Shown here one piece after another: positions 1 through 12,054 of a stretch of 64,000 bases of DNA. Position 1 is the stretch's first letter. Each line of letters opens with the position of its first letter. The position numbers were made by a program, and so were the translations under genes. Source of the DNA: Paramecium octaurelia (lineage: Eukaryota; Ciliophora; Oligohymenophorea; Peniculida; Parameciidae); assembly GCA_905182995.1 (NCBI GenBank), contig CAJJDP010000019.1, positions 523,600-587,599 of the forward strand, read 5' to 3'. The notes under the pieces are model-generated. The model was not told the origin of the DNA, made no database searches, and saw nothing but the letters and a program-made list of their open reading frames with translations.

Positions 1-1494
1 ACTCTACTTAAATGAAACTGCTTATCTAGAATATTTAAATCCCTATTTAAGTATTGCTTTAGATAAAAAAATATAATATTTTGGATAGACTCCACTCTTT
101 CAAAATATCGATCCAGAGGATTATATGGGTATAGTATTGGAGAGCAAATTGGTCACCATGAAAGCAGGAGAGGTAGTTTATGAAGAAGGGGAGAAAACTA
201 AATACATATACTTTATAATCAGTGGGGAAATTGAGTTGTTGAAATAAGTAAAAAAGAAGTCAATAATTTTGTCTTCGTATGGGGAATTCCAAAATTTTGG
301 TGAGGTGGAAATCATGATGAAAATTAATAGATACACAAAGGCCAAAGTGATTTCACCAAGAGTTAACTGTTATAGGATCAGAAAAAGAATATTTTTTGAT
401 AATTTAGGTAGTTATGGAACTTATGAAAATATGAAAAAACATTCAGGTGTTATTTACAAACATTGGTAATTGATTTGTAATGCTTTTTAAAAATCAATTA
501 ATCCAAGAGATGAAGTACAATACAATTAATATTCATTAGGTTTATGAAGCTGCTTAAGATGATAATGCAAATAAACCTAATTTACTTGCAAAATCCATTT
601 TAAATAAGAAGCTGATAGAGTCTCAAGGTTAGAAATTAAGTCAAATCAAAATATTTTAGAATCTGACTGATTCGAATTTAAAGGATTTAAAAAATTCTAA
701 TAATGATAGTCATAATCTTCTATAAAGAGTGTATAGTAATACACTCCAACAATATTAAGCTAAATTATTAAAGAAACCTTAAATGGCTATTTGTGATTAG
801 GACTCCTAATGCATAAGAAATCAAAATCAAAATATCTAACCAACAAATACAAGTATTAACTATGACAACAATTCGACTACAAGTCCTTTAAATGAAAATA
901 GTGTTGATCTTAAATTAAGCTCGAATAGATCATCTGTCATTATAAAAAGGGAGAGTTAGTAAAAGATTACTCTTCCATCTCTTCATCCTTCCTTACATCT
1001 AGTAGGACCTTAACCTTAATCTCTAAACACAGTTTTAGAATCTATAAGTAAATTGCCTCGAGTTCCAAAGGACAATTTAGTGTTATCATTGATGTATTAA
1101 TAAGCCTACAAAGCTGAGAATCCAGCTAAAAAGGCTAAAGAAATTTAGCAAGTGATTTAAGCATCGTATAGAAATGTATAAAATCGATTTTAACCTAAAT
1201 AACATCATTTAACAGAAATTCAACCATCATCAAACGAGCATAGAATAAAAAAGAACTTATAAATATCAGGACTGTTGAGTATGAGATCACAAAAGAAATA
1301 GTATTTAAATTTTGTACATCCAAAAAGAATAGTCGGAGGAAATCAAATCAATTGATGATAATTATGAATATAATCAAATTAGTTATCAATAAATTTATAA
1401 TATAAGAGGTTATTCTCACCTAAATAATAGATAAATCAAATGGCAACCCTTAGTCTTTTAAACGATTTAAAATCGTATTATTTACCACGATTGA
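1..1494 (+). CDS. Cyclic-nucleotide-binding-domain protein, 5' partial
   Basis: The reading frame is open from the first bases, so the start lies upstream. Roughly residues 45-120 of the visible part look like a cNMP-binding beta-barrel: MKAGEVVYEEGE, then YFIISGEIELL, then FGEVEIMM followed by an Arg-containing segment where the phosphate-binding cassette would be. The remaining ~300 residues are polar and Gln/Asn-rich with no clear domain and no membrane segment. Two introns are needed: 515-539 (25 nt) and 1314-1332 (19 nt). Removing the second lets the frame run on through an acidic, Tyr-rich tail to the TGA at 1492-1494; without it the frame stops at 1353. It could be a PKA-regulatory-like protein or another CNB protein; the ligand is unknown. 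Confidence 0.75.
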
Positions 1495-1910
1495 ATCGAT
1501 AATGCTATACAGTTTGCTATTAAGGTAATTTTAAGAAGAAGAATTTAAAACTTATTTTGAAGTGTCTATTGATGTTTATTGTAAGAAGTAAATTTGATTA
1601 AATTCTAGTTAATTAGGAATAATAGAAAATAAATGTGCAAATTCAATAAAGTTAAAACTAGACTTCAATTTAATCAAAGCAGTAAACCCAAAATGGATAT
1701 ATAAAAAATTTGGTAAAACTCTTCTTATAAAATATTCTAATAGTAATATAATTCGATTAAAATGGTGCTATTTACTGTTGCTTATTCTCCTTAATATGAG
1801 AATTCCTTCTATTTAAATTTTAAAAACTTGATAAAAATTACTTATTATTCTAATTGATATCTCTTTATATATTAACAATTTTATTTAATAATGTACATTT
1901 ATATCTGATA
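1495..1910. other. Intergenic, no convincing gene
   Basis: AT-rich spacer between a plus-strand and a minus-strand gene whose 3' ends face each other. A short Gln-rich open stretch on the plus strand (about 1500-1800) can be joined with one putative 28-nt intron, but it has no recognisable domain and I do not call it. Confidence 0.4.
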
Positions 1911-2711
1911 TCATTCCATTAAAACCCAAATTACGAAAGAAGAAATTAGAAAGCCTGCTAATGGAGGAGATTATTCACATTTTCTACATTCATTTTCAAC
2001 CCAATGATAATTGTAATTAGTTTTGATTACACATGTTTCCAAATTTGCAGTTGCTATATCCCAATTTTTACATGATTCTTCTGATTCTTATTCACAAACA
2101 GTGTATTCGTAACCATTTATTCTGTTTTTTGCTTTAACACAACCAAAATGCAACTATTCTTTACATGTCATAATGGATGGACAATAATGATTCCCATCAA
2201 TAAATGTACTATAACAAGCTGGAGATGCTTATTTACACAATGCTTCATTATTGGCAGCATCTTCACAAGTTGTAAATTCTTTGCATATACCCTAAATTTC
2301 TATACACTTTCCTTCTTTACCAACATCACAATTTATATGTTAAAGTTCTTAACAAGTGAAACTTGGCTCATGATCTTCGCATGTGTTAAAGGTACTCCAA
2401 TGACAAGTACTACTTAAATTTTCACAATCTACCGAGGAATCAACCTTATATGAAGAACATTTTGTGAAAGCACTACATTTATCTTAATACCAAGCACAAT
2501 TTAAATTTGATTTACACGAATTTCTATCTAAATGTCTTTCACAAGGAATGGTTTAACATTTTCCATCATTAGTCCATTCACATTTTCTCATTTTACATTC
2601 TGATGCATACAATAATGATTCGCAATCACACTAATATTGAAGATCCAAATTTATAATCACATCTCCAAAAACTTAAACCAAAATAAGATATATGAAGAAT
2701 ATTTTTATCAT
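1911..2711 (-). CDS. Small Cys-rich secreted or surface protein
   Basis: Intronless, 266 residues. The N-terminus MIKIFFIYLILVQVFGDV is a signal peptide. The body has more than 25 cysteines spaced a few to ~12 residues apart, with recurring C-x(3-7)-C-x-W/Y units. The C-terminus is a hydrophobic stretch (LAGFLISSFVIWVLME) ending at the stop, as expected for a GPI-attachment signal or a short anchor. This organisation matches ciliate surface-antigen-type proteins, although it is far shorter than the classical immobilisation antigens. A second protein of the same design is encoded at 34368-35240. Exposure at the cell surface is inferred. Confidence 0.8.
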
Positions 2712-3645
2712 TAATAATTTGATTTAATTTTAATAATATCTCTTTCAGAAGATTTAATTTAATTTATATACCAAAAAATTTGGAGGCACCAATTGTCAAG
2801 AAATCTAAAAGGTAAACTTGTTTTTGCACAAGACTAATTATGTAATCCAAATTTATATAATTTCTTTTTTGAATCAAAATCAAAAAACATTTAAAATTCA
2901 TTAGCTCTTTTTATTTTCGATAAGATACCTAATTAAGCGTGCATTTAGAAAAAAATGTATTATATTAATTTATAATTGTTTGTGTGTCATACTCATGCCT
3001 ATAAGTAAATTCCTACATGATATATTTTTTGTGTAAATATGCTTATAGAAAAATTATTTAGTCAATTAAGAACTACCAAGAAACCCTGAAAAGGTTCTAA
3101 TCTCTTTTTATCGAAAATAATGAAATCAAGAATCAATTAAATTTAAAGAAAATCTATATTTAAATGAGCACAATGAAAAAGAATTTTGAATGAAAATAAG
3201 TGAGATTAATACCCTAAAAATTTAGATTTATATTTGTATCCAGAACATTAAAATAAAAATAATGGGATTAGAAATTTAAGTTTTATATATTACTTATAAT
3301 ACATATTAATAGAGTTTGTATCAATTTTGATTCAACAAACACCTTTTTATAATTCTTCTATATATATTCTCAACATTTATGCAGAAAATTCATATTAATT
3401 CTTATATCAATTAAAATTTTAAAATAGTTTAAAAGTTAGGCTTATTTCTTTTGAGTATTTCGCTCTGTATAATATATTCATTTAATCTAATATTTTATTC
3501 AATATTATATTAAATTATAATTTATTCGTAAAGATTTTTAATTTAAACCTTCAACTTAAATTATCTAAAACCATTCGTTTTTATTTCAAATTATTTTAAT
3601 CGACATAAGAAACATAAATAACATTATTCTTATTTAAAATATACA
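2712..3645. other. Long AT-rich intergenic region
   Basis: About 930 bases with TGA codons scattered through all frames and no conserved motif that I can read. No tRNA-like cloverleaf was spotted. It contains the upstream region of the Cys-rich gene and the 3' flank of eIF3b. Confidence 0.5.
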
Positions 3646-5743
3646 TCATGAATTTACTACTTCTTCTTTAATTACTTTTTTATAAAAAACATAGCTATTT
3701 GGATCCTCTTCATCCCAACCTTACATCTTCTTTCTTATATCATTTTTGTCATCATAAATTTTTCTCTTTTCGTTGAGATATTGAGTGAACTAAAATGTTT
3801 ATTAAAATGGATACTTGATTTGACATTTCTCTTTTCTTTTGTTCTTTTTCATGTTTGGCTTTATTGAGTATTTTATCATCTTCATTCTCATACTTCTTGG
3901 TAAATGACTTAGAGTTATTTTATAGTTCCTATTCTTCTTTATATGGTAAAATGTGGATTGGTTTATTTCTCCAATGAATATCTGAAACCTTAGTGATAGT
4001 ATCTTTGACTAATTATTCTCCGATAGAACTCCAAATGTTGACACTGTGCCATAAATCACTCATTGTTATAAAGTGCTTAAAAATAAGAAATTTAGATTAC
4101 AATTCCTGTAGGATCCCATTAAGCATGACTCATATAAAAATGATTTGTAGATTTAGTGATTTCAGTTACTAATTATTCATTCTTCTTAGAAATTTATCCA
4201 AATTCAACTTTTCCTTGATCAGGGGAATTTTTGGTTTTATTAACCATGGCAAAGTAATTCTAAGTATATATTATTATTTATTACTCCATTGGATGCCCAC
4301 AATAATTCGTTTGTGTCTTTTCCTTTCTGTTCTCCAAGTTGACATAATTTGATTCCTTTTTTTGCATCTTCTTGGACTGAATAGAGATGGAAAGTGAATT
4401 GTTAGGTTGGTTTTTATTGTTTATCTTTTTCTCTATAGGATAATGCAAATTTTCCAGTATTGAGTTCTGTGAATATATTTTCAACATCGTCATTAATGGT
4501 ATGTTCATCAATTTCAAATGGATCTGTTTTATTCAAATTACCAACTTGAAGAGTGGTTGCAAACACCTTATTTTTCTACTTCTTTTTAATCAATGTAGCA
4601 ACCCATTTGCCATATGTATGCACAAATATTTGAATGCTATCAATTTCGAATGCAATATTTCTCCACTTGACAACAATATTCTTAGAATAATCATGCAAGA
4701 AGATTTGAGTTTTAATATCTTTACCATAACAAACGACAGCTAAATAGTTGGTCTGTGGAACCCACTCTATTTGTTTAACTCCAGCTACTTTAAGATTTAA
4801 GGGGGTTTTTTGATAGAACTCTGGGGCCTCATAAATTTGAATCCCATCTTTTGCTTAAAAGGCCAACAACTTATTATCTTTTCTAAACTTAAAAGAATTG
4901 ATGGAAGTTTCTTCTTCTACAATCTATCTCAATTATCTCTCTTCTCTAATATTCCAAATAATAAATTGCTTAAAAATAAATAAGTTATTTTACTTATAAT
5001 CCATCATAACTTATCACATATAGTTCATCTGGACTGAACAACAATTCAGAAACTCTCTTGTGTTCAAATTTGTGTAATAATTCCATATCTTAAGCACCAT
5101 AGAGACTGAATTCATTTTCAGTGAACAAAACCAAATATTATCCTAGGGGGGACCATTGCAATTTGTCATATGCTGGCAATTTCTTTTCATTGATATTATC
5201 CTCTAATTTCTTCTCCAAGGAATTCAACCATTTGAGTGAAAGCTTGGATTTTTCTTAAATGATTGTGACTGCTGCTCTTGGATCTTTATGAAATGCCAAT
5301 AATTCTTGTCTGGATTTCAAAGTAATTGGAACATACTCTGTTGTTTTATTAATAGTATAAATTGATTTCTAAGTAAAAGCTAACAATTAATGTTTTGCAT
5401 CAAAATTTTGATTGTTAATTTGTTCTGCTGCCTATTGTGCTTGATCTTCATTATCATATGATAGGACAGCCTGACCAATATTATTTAGATCAATGTCAAC
5501 AAATTAAATATAATTGTTCTTCTTAAGAAATCCTTTGAGTGCGGTAATAAGTTTTGGTTTCAATTCATTATTGACTTTTGGCAATCCAATGAGAAGAATA
5601 CTAAGATTGGAATTAAAATTCAATTTAGGTTAGTCAGCCAAGGCATCTTTATTTGCCTTTTCAATTTCTTCACATGCTTTTTTGATATACTCAGACTGCA
5701 ATTCTTCTTTAGAAAAATCAATTAAGTCTTGTAATTGGCTCAT
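3646..5743 (-). CDS. EIF3B: Translation initiation factor eIF3 subunit b
   Basis: 665 residues after removal of four 25-nt introns (4969-4993, 4260-4284, 4076-4100, 3790-3814). The N-terminal ~60-140 residues form an RRM-like domain (LSILLIGLPK; FVDIDLNNIGQAVLSY). It is followed by a WD-type beta-propeller with eIF3b-like signatures (LQWSPLGQYLVLFTENEF; FSPDELYVISYDG; IEWVPQTNYLAVVCYGKD; AQWDPTGIHFITMS). The C-terminus is the charged, basic helix that family members use to bind other eIF3 subunits, and it contains WDEEDP. Its role is scaffolding of eIF3 in the 43S pre-initiation complex in the cytoplasm. Two introns end in AAG rather than TAG. Start: first ATG, 51 nt from the stop of the upstream gene. 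Confidence 0.92.
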
Positions 5744-5794
5744 AATCTCAAATTAAATTTTTATTATAGAAATGGGAAAATTAATTCAGATGAA

Positions 5795-6530
5795 TCACCC
5801 CTGAAAGTCGTTAGAGTAGTATTCCTTCAATAAATCTTAGTGTTAAAGAATTTGAACTTGGAGAACATTTATGGTCTATTTGGCAGTTTCTAATTCAATG
5901 GTTCTAGATATAAACATAAAGTTGTACAATTTCTACAGTTATTCACGTAAATATTGTATCTCCTAGATGAGCTCATCAGATTGATCACATTACTAACTAT
6001 CCTTCATTCTCTATAGCTTATCAACCAATTGCTATAATTCTTATTTCTCAGTAAAGAGTTTCTAGTAATCATACATGGATTGACAATGAGTCTCCTCCTA
6101 CGAACAGGAGGACTTCCGCCTGGCTTCCATTACCAAGATTTCCTAGTACAACTGCTTAGTCTCCTGAATTTCCTTGGTCATGATCTCGGAATCAAAATTC
6201 ATCTCAGACTTGAGTCTAACAATTGCACTTTCCTTCAAATACTCATAATGCTATCTTTTATTTAATCTGACAGATTACTTACTTGACTTATTCCAATTAT
6301 TATTAATGATACTTTTCTTACTCATCCAATTAAGTATGTAACATTGATATCTCGGCATCCTTCTCTGTTATTTTAATCTGCAATCTCTCGACTAATCTAA
6401 TCACTTTATTTAGTTCAAACACTGTCTATTTAGACAATATGATCAATACCTAATCTCTCTCCACACTTAATTTGCTTAATTAAGATCTGCACAACTGTAA
6501 CTCTTCCTTCAGTTGCTATTGATTTGACAT
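5795..6530 (-). CDS. Coiled-coil protein of unknown function
   Basis: 235 residues with one 28-nt intron (6255-6282, ending AAAG). The protein is almost entirely heptad-like (LKEELQLC, VIRLVERLQIKITEKDAEI, EIQYLREQLQKL), with many Glu, Lys and Gln residues and no signal peptide or TM segment. Only 11 nt separate its ATG from the ATG of the divergent gene at 6542, so the 5' untranslated and promoter parts of the two genes must overlap. It resembles generic centrosome, cilium or cytoskeleton coiled coils, but no specific family is recognised. Confidence 0.75.
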
Positions 6531-6541
6531 TAAATAAATTA

Positions 6542-7661
6542 ATGACAGAATCCATTTAATTTCGTGGTCCACTCGAAGTTGAAGGGCCAGGTACCCATTC
6601 TATATATTTAGATGATTTAGATGATGACGACAACTATATGAGGCCAGGTTTAGAAACTACAGGCTTATAGAATCGTAAACAAAAAGATCAGCCAACCAAA
6701 AAGTCCCTCTACTTCGCAGTCTTTTGCTTCTTTGCAGGCTTATTTTATTTCTACCTCACATATGAATCACCAATTACCATCCATGCTGAATACGCTACCA
6801 AAACTACATTCGGATGCAATAGATAACACTCATGGACTAAATAAGGCTGCGAACCTAATCCCATTGGATGTTACCTAAGTGTTGAAAAATCATTCTATTG
6901 TTCTGTTTGTGAACCGACCTACCATCTCTCCCTCAATGGAACTTGTGTGGAGGAATGTAAAGAATCAAATGGCTAATTTTGCACATCCAAGAATAATACC
7001 ATGGTCTCAAACATCTATAAACCAAAAAATAGTTCCTATTCCCAGTTTGAAATACCCTACATTTTGATTCATCATCCAGACTCTGCAGGAATACTGTACG
7101 TTTCTGATGTTAACCTGTTTAAATTAGAACCGTTCCTAACCCTCAACTATACAGTGGTCAAATTTGAAGACTACTTCTTATTAAACAACCAAGAGTTTCA
7201 TCTTGCTTTTAAAGATTTTTAAACATTTATAGAAAACACATTGCTTGATGGAAAATCAATCAACAAGAGTTACGTTGCCTTCTAGGAAAAGTCTCAAGGC
7301 CTACTTTACTATCTAGCTTCCTCAAACATCACTGATCCCATTGCATTGGTTTAACCAGCCCTTTTAGAATCAACCTAATTTTATGATGACATCTATGAAA
7401 TTTAACCATTTGAAAAACTATTTACTAATAGAACCTTTGGTGTCACTGTGATTCATACAGGAACTGTCCCAGATTAAATTAAATGTAAGAAACCTGTGAG
7501 ATTAATGCCTGAATTGGATAATTTGGAGGACAAGTATAATTATTATTATCAATATATAAAGAGACAAAAAGGATGAAGGAGAAGTTAAAATAATTGCAGA
7601 AGTTGATTGTCTTTTAGTAGAAGAATCACAAATTATTGAAAAAATTGTACATCCTAATTGA
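6542..7661 (+). CDS. Single-pass membrane protein, unknown
   Basis: 363 residues. An N-terminal ~60-residue polar, acidic region (YLDDLDDDDNYM) is followed by one strong membrane segment near residues 58-80 (SLYFAVFCFFAGLFYFYL). A lumenal or extracellular domain follows, whose first part has clustered cysteines (CEPNPIGCYLSVEKSFYC, then CSVCEPTYHLSLNGTC). This predicts a type II orientation. One 28-nt intron near the 3' end (7534-7561, ending AAAG) restores a frame ending DKDKKDEGEVKIIAEVDC and a TGA at 7659-7661; without it the protein would stop at about 7574. No family is recognised. Confidence 0.78.
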
Positions 7662-7692
7662 TTTTATTATAATGTTATTTACAACAACTAAG

Positions 7693-8121
7693 TCATTTTC
7701 TTTATTGGAATGATTTCTACTTTCCTAAGGATTTATTAAAATTCTTTGTATTATTTTTTTATGATTCCTTCTTTGCCTTCTAAGCAACCTTGTCCTTTTC
7801 ATTTTCCATAGACTTCTTCTTTTTTTAAGGCTTTTTGAATTCATCTTAAACGAATTCTTTTTTCTCTCTTTCAATTTAACTAAGTTGGCCTTTCAAATAA
7901 AGCAATGTGAATAACAACCCTGCATCAAGAAAAGTCAAGATCCAAAAATGAATAGCACTGCTTATAGATCACTTATAATACAATTTTTGGTCAATGGTCA
8001 ATGCAATCAAGGGAAATGATATTAAACCAAATAAAGTCGAGTATGTAAGCCATGTCATTAACTTCTCTCCTGTTGGTAACAGACTACTAAAGGTAAAGTC
8101 AACTGCCTATTCCTCTGACAT
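7693..8121 (-). CDS. Small protein with two membrane segments and a basic tail
   Basis: 135 residues with a 21-nt intron (7961-7981) between the two hydrophobic helices. Segment one is about residues 22-44 (LTYSTLFGLISFPLIALTI), segment two about 49-70 (AIHFWILTFLDAGLLFTLLY). The rest is a very Lys-rich, Gln-rich tail. This topology is common for small ER membrane complex subunits such as signal-peptidase or translocon accessory proteins, but I cannot assign it. It converges with the upstream gene at 31 nt and diverges from DPP3 at 87 nt. Confidence 0.72.
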
Positions 8122-8208
8122 AAATATATTAATTAATTATACTTATGTAATTATTTTGGATTTATATATATCACTACGAACTGAATCTTTAATTGAAAAA
8201 AATAAATT

Positions 8209-10329
8209 ATGAACCAAGCTCCTGTAATTTAAGTGAACTCCCCCATTACTTCGTTTGCTAGCCCAGGATTTAAGGTATGAAATATAACAAGAATCCAATA
8301 GGGCTTAAATGAAAATGAAAAACTCTATGCATATCATTTTGCAAGAGCCTCTTGGGAAGGAGCAAAAATTTGTTTCTTCCAAAGATCTTATGAATCACCC
8401 GGATTGTTCTACATTTTCCATAAGATCTTTTCAACCGAGAAGCCTTAAGCTGTGAAAGTGCGTTTATTATAGAATGGGTGGAGTGAAGATGAAGTTCAAT
8501 AATTATTTGCTTATGTTGCTGCTGTGCTTTAAAATTGTGGCAACTTCAAAAACTTTGGAGATTCCAAATTCATACCTGAGGTAAGTTAGGAGAAGTTTGA
8601 ACAATTCATTACAACATCTCCAGGATATTAAGTTGATTAAGTTTGGGACAATATTCGTAAATATATCTACAATTACGAAAAACCATATGGATTGATAGAT
8701 TTATAAGACAAGAACGGCTCAAATTCTTATTATAGTACTAATTTGAGTGGGGAATTGTTGGAGGCTGTCGATAAATACTTGATTGCTTAAGGTGTATCTG
8801 AATTAAACACAAGAGTCGTTAAGGTTGGGGATGAAATCCATGTGTTAGTAGCCTCAGTCAATGAAGGTGAGAAGGATCTAGGAGAAGTACATCACCACAA
8901 AGTCAAATTGGTTTATGGAGATTTCGCTCCTTTTCTTAATAGCGTTGTAACTCATCTGACAGCTGCTCTCCAATATGCATCAAATGATAATCAAAAGAAC
9001 ATGATATAGGCATACATTGAACATTTTAAGAGTGGAGATGTTGAATTGCATAGATAATCATAGAGACATTGGATCAAGGACAAAGGACCTGTCATTGAAA
9101 CGAATATTGGGTTCATTGAGACATATTTGGATCCACTTAAGGTTCGTGCCGAATGGGAAGGCTTTGTAGCTGTAGTTAACAAGCAAGAAAGTGCTCTCTT
9201 AAATGGATTAGTTGATAAGGCTGAAGATATCATTAAGTATTTACCATGGCCAAAAGAATTTGAAGTCGATGTGTATAAAAGGCCAGATTTCACTTCGTTA
9301 GAAGTTCTGGCTTTTGCTACTTCTGGTACACCGTTGGGTATCAACATACCTAATTATGATGATATTAGATAAACAGAAGGCTTTAAGAATGTTAATTTAG
9401 GCAATGCATTAGGAAAGTTATCAAAGGAATCCATCAACTTCTTGGATTAAGTGGATCAAGAGATATTTTATAAACATTAAACAGAAGCTATTTTCTTAGT
9501 TATTGCACTTCATGAATTGATAGGTCATGGTGCAGGTAAAGTATTCATGAAAGATAAGGATGGCAATTTAAATTTCAATCTTGAAAATACAGTCAATCCA
9601 TTGACAAATTAGAAAGTTAATTCATTCTATAATCCTGGAGAATAATGGCATGGCAAGTTTGGTGAATTCTCAGGAGCCATGGAAGAATGCAAGGCTGATG
9701 CTACTGCATTGTATTTAACAACTTATGATGATGTAGTGAAATTGCTTTTACCAAACAGATCAGAAGAAGAAAGAAGAGAAATTGTTTTTGCAGGTTGGAT
9801 CTTTATTGTTCATAGAGCTATTTAAGGATTGGAATTTTATAATCCAGAATAAAAGAAGTGGGGTCAAGCACACGTCTTATCTAGAAATGCTATATTGTAA
9901 TCTCTTATTAGAGAAGACCCAGACATTATCAAGATCACAGAAACTCAATTAAACGGTAAACCATATATGTACGTTAAATTTGATTAATCTAAATTATATA
10001 CAACTGGTAAGAAGGCCATTTCTAATTTGATATTGCATTTGCAGGTCTTCAAATCCATAGGAGCAGGAAATGAAGGTGTTCACTTCTTCAGTAATTTGGC
10101 TGCTGTTAATGACTAATTCCTCAACTATAGAAGCATTGTTATTTAGAATAAGTTTCCAAGAAGATTGGAATTGCAACCAAACATAATTATAGAGGATGGC
10201 TAAGTCAAACTTAAAGAATACGAATCTACATTTGCTGGAATTATTGAATCCTAAGTCGAGCATCACTCAGAGAACATTGAAACAACAAAAGAATTCTTTT
10301 TAAAAGTATAAAAATTATTTTAGAATTGA
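8209..10329 (+). CDS. DPP3: Dipeptidyl peptidase III (zinc peptidase, M49)
   Basis: 697 residues with one 27-nt intron (8275-8301). The zinc site characteristic of family M49 is present: HELIGH (about residues 426-431), where M49 has its unusual HExxxH spacing, and the second motif EECKAD (about 483-488), 57 residues downstream as in known members. The preceding [17 protein letters not shown] and the following [15 protein letters not shown] also fit the family. Length is close to the ~700-740 typical of eukaryotic DPP III. The enzyme removes dipeptides from the N-terminus of short peptides in the cytosol. No signal peptide is seen. Confidence 0.95.
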
Positions 10330-10660
10330 CATATTAATAAAATAATTTTAAATATTAAAATTTATTATTATGCCTAAGTTATCCATATAGTATTTCATCT
10401 CATCTTCATTTTTAAAGAAAATTCAATCTTTAATTTTAGTAGTAAATCTTAAGACAACTATTAAAAAAAGATAGAAATAGTATTTTGAAATCTAAAACTA
10501 TCATTATTATTTTTCATCTATATTTTTATCAAATCTTGTCATTTATGATTGATAGGCTTAGTTAATCTGGTTTATTCAATATTAGATCAATTTGATTCCA
10601 TAATTTGATGGCACAGTTCGATAAGAATTAATAAAACGGATATAAAATATAATAAATTTT
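10330..10660. other. Intergenic, promoter side of the trichocyst gene
   Basis: About 330 AT-rich bases between DPP3 and the trichocyst matrix gene. No ORF or RNA gene is seen. It presumably holds the 3' UTR of the first gene and the promoter of the second, both transcribed rightwards. Confidence 0.4.
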
Positions 10661-11781
10661 ATGAAATTAGCCTTGGTGTTATTAGCATTAATCGGACTCA
10701 CTTATGGAATTTCATCAAAAATCAGTCATGCTAAGAAATTAGAAGAACTCTAAAGAACTAAATTAGGCTAAGCAATTTTAAATCTTGTCAACTTGCACTC
10801 ATAGGTATAGGGACCAATTTAGGAACTTGTTGAAATGATTGAAGAATTAGTAAAAAAGACCATAATAATAGATCCAAGACATCAACAATAATATGGAAGA
10901 TGTTTAATACGCATTTTTAATGCGAACCAATGAGCACAACTCATTTATTGTTCAAGTTAGTTAATAATTATAAGATGCTGATTAAGACATTGCAAGGATG
11001 ATGGATGTGATAGATAATTTACTTATGCCAAGAAAATATTAAATTACTACTAGAATTGAATCCTTAATTGAAAACGATGAATTTAATAGAAAAAACGTAG
11101 AGGAAATAACTTTGCTAAGAGATTAAGAAAATTAAGCATATTAACAATAGATACTCGAAGATAATGAAGCTATCGATGCGGCAGATGATGCCATCAATTT
11201 AGTTAATTAATTATCCAGTCCTTCACTATTTCAAATCAAGAACATTAAATTTACTTTAAAGAGATTATCCTAGAAATAATGGAATCGCGTTAATTAAGGA
11301 CCTATGGTGCTGGCATTACTCCAAATAGCACTCAATTAGAATTTTGCTGATTAAGAAATTCTAAAATAAATCGTTGATGCTTTGAATGAATTTAGAAATT
11401 AAATTGTTGAAGCTATGAATGATTTAACTAAATAGGAATAACTTAATTAGCAAGAATTTTTAGAAAGATTAGATCAATTGGACTTTGAACACCTAGAATT
11501 CTAAAAATAAATTAACTAAGCGTAAGTTGATTTGGATGCAACTACTTGTAACATATTTGAATCGATATTTAGAAAAATTAAATGATTGTACTAAATTCTT
11601 GATCCAAAGAGAAGCTGATAGACTTCAATATCAATAGTAACTAGATTTAGAGAATGAAACTTATGTTGTTGATACTGATATTTATAACTAAAATTTTAAT
11701 CATTTATAAGCCGAATTACCAATAGCTTAATAAGGATTGTCACTCATTAAATCAGCTGATTTTTCTGATATTAAAATATGA
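10661..11781 (+). CDS. Trichocyst matrix protein (T-family precursor)
   Basis: 357 residues. It starts with a signal peptide (MKLALVLLALIGLTYG) and is otherwise mostly helical and Gln/Asn/Leu-rich, with few cysteines and several LVN-type heptads. This matches the Paramecium trichocyst matrix proteins, secretory precursors that are cleaved and crystallise in the extrusive organelle. Two introns are required: 10850-10871 (22 nt) and 11548-11572 (25 nt); both remove frame breaks. The C-terminal region after the second intron (NDCTKFLIQREADRL) fits the conserved C-terminal helix of the family. Assignment rests on composition, length and signal peptide, not on an alignment. Confidence 0.72.
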
Positions 11782-12054
11782 ATAAATATTAATGATTTTT
11801 AATTAATTTCAAACTTAAAATATATAATCTTTGACGTTTTTGTTTTGAGTTACTATAATAGTTTATATTTAAATCTAATTTAAATAATTTAATACTTATC
11901 AACAAAAGTAAGAAACTATATTTTCAGCAATATTTAAAAATTTATAAATAAACAATTTAATTGGAAGATGAAGATTACTTGGGGTAGTTAATATATTTAA
12001 CTTTTTGAACAATATATATTATTATGTTGATTTAGCAATATAATTACACTTAGA

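Noticed and set aside
269-469. Short standard-code ORFs taken as separate small genes, here and throughout
   Set aside because: They begin or end at TAA/TAG that read as Gln, and flow into the longer proteins annotated here; others are antisense shadows.
1495-1910. Short Gln-rich open stretch after the CNB gene
   Set aside because: No domain, weak start, and largely explained by AT-rich sequence read with two fewer stop codons.
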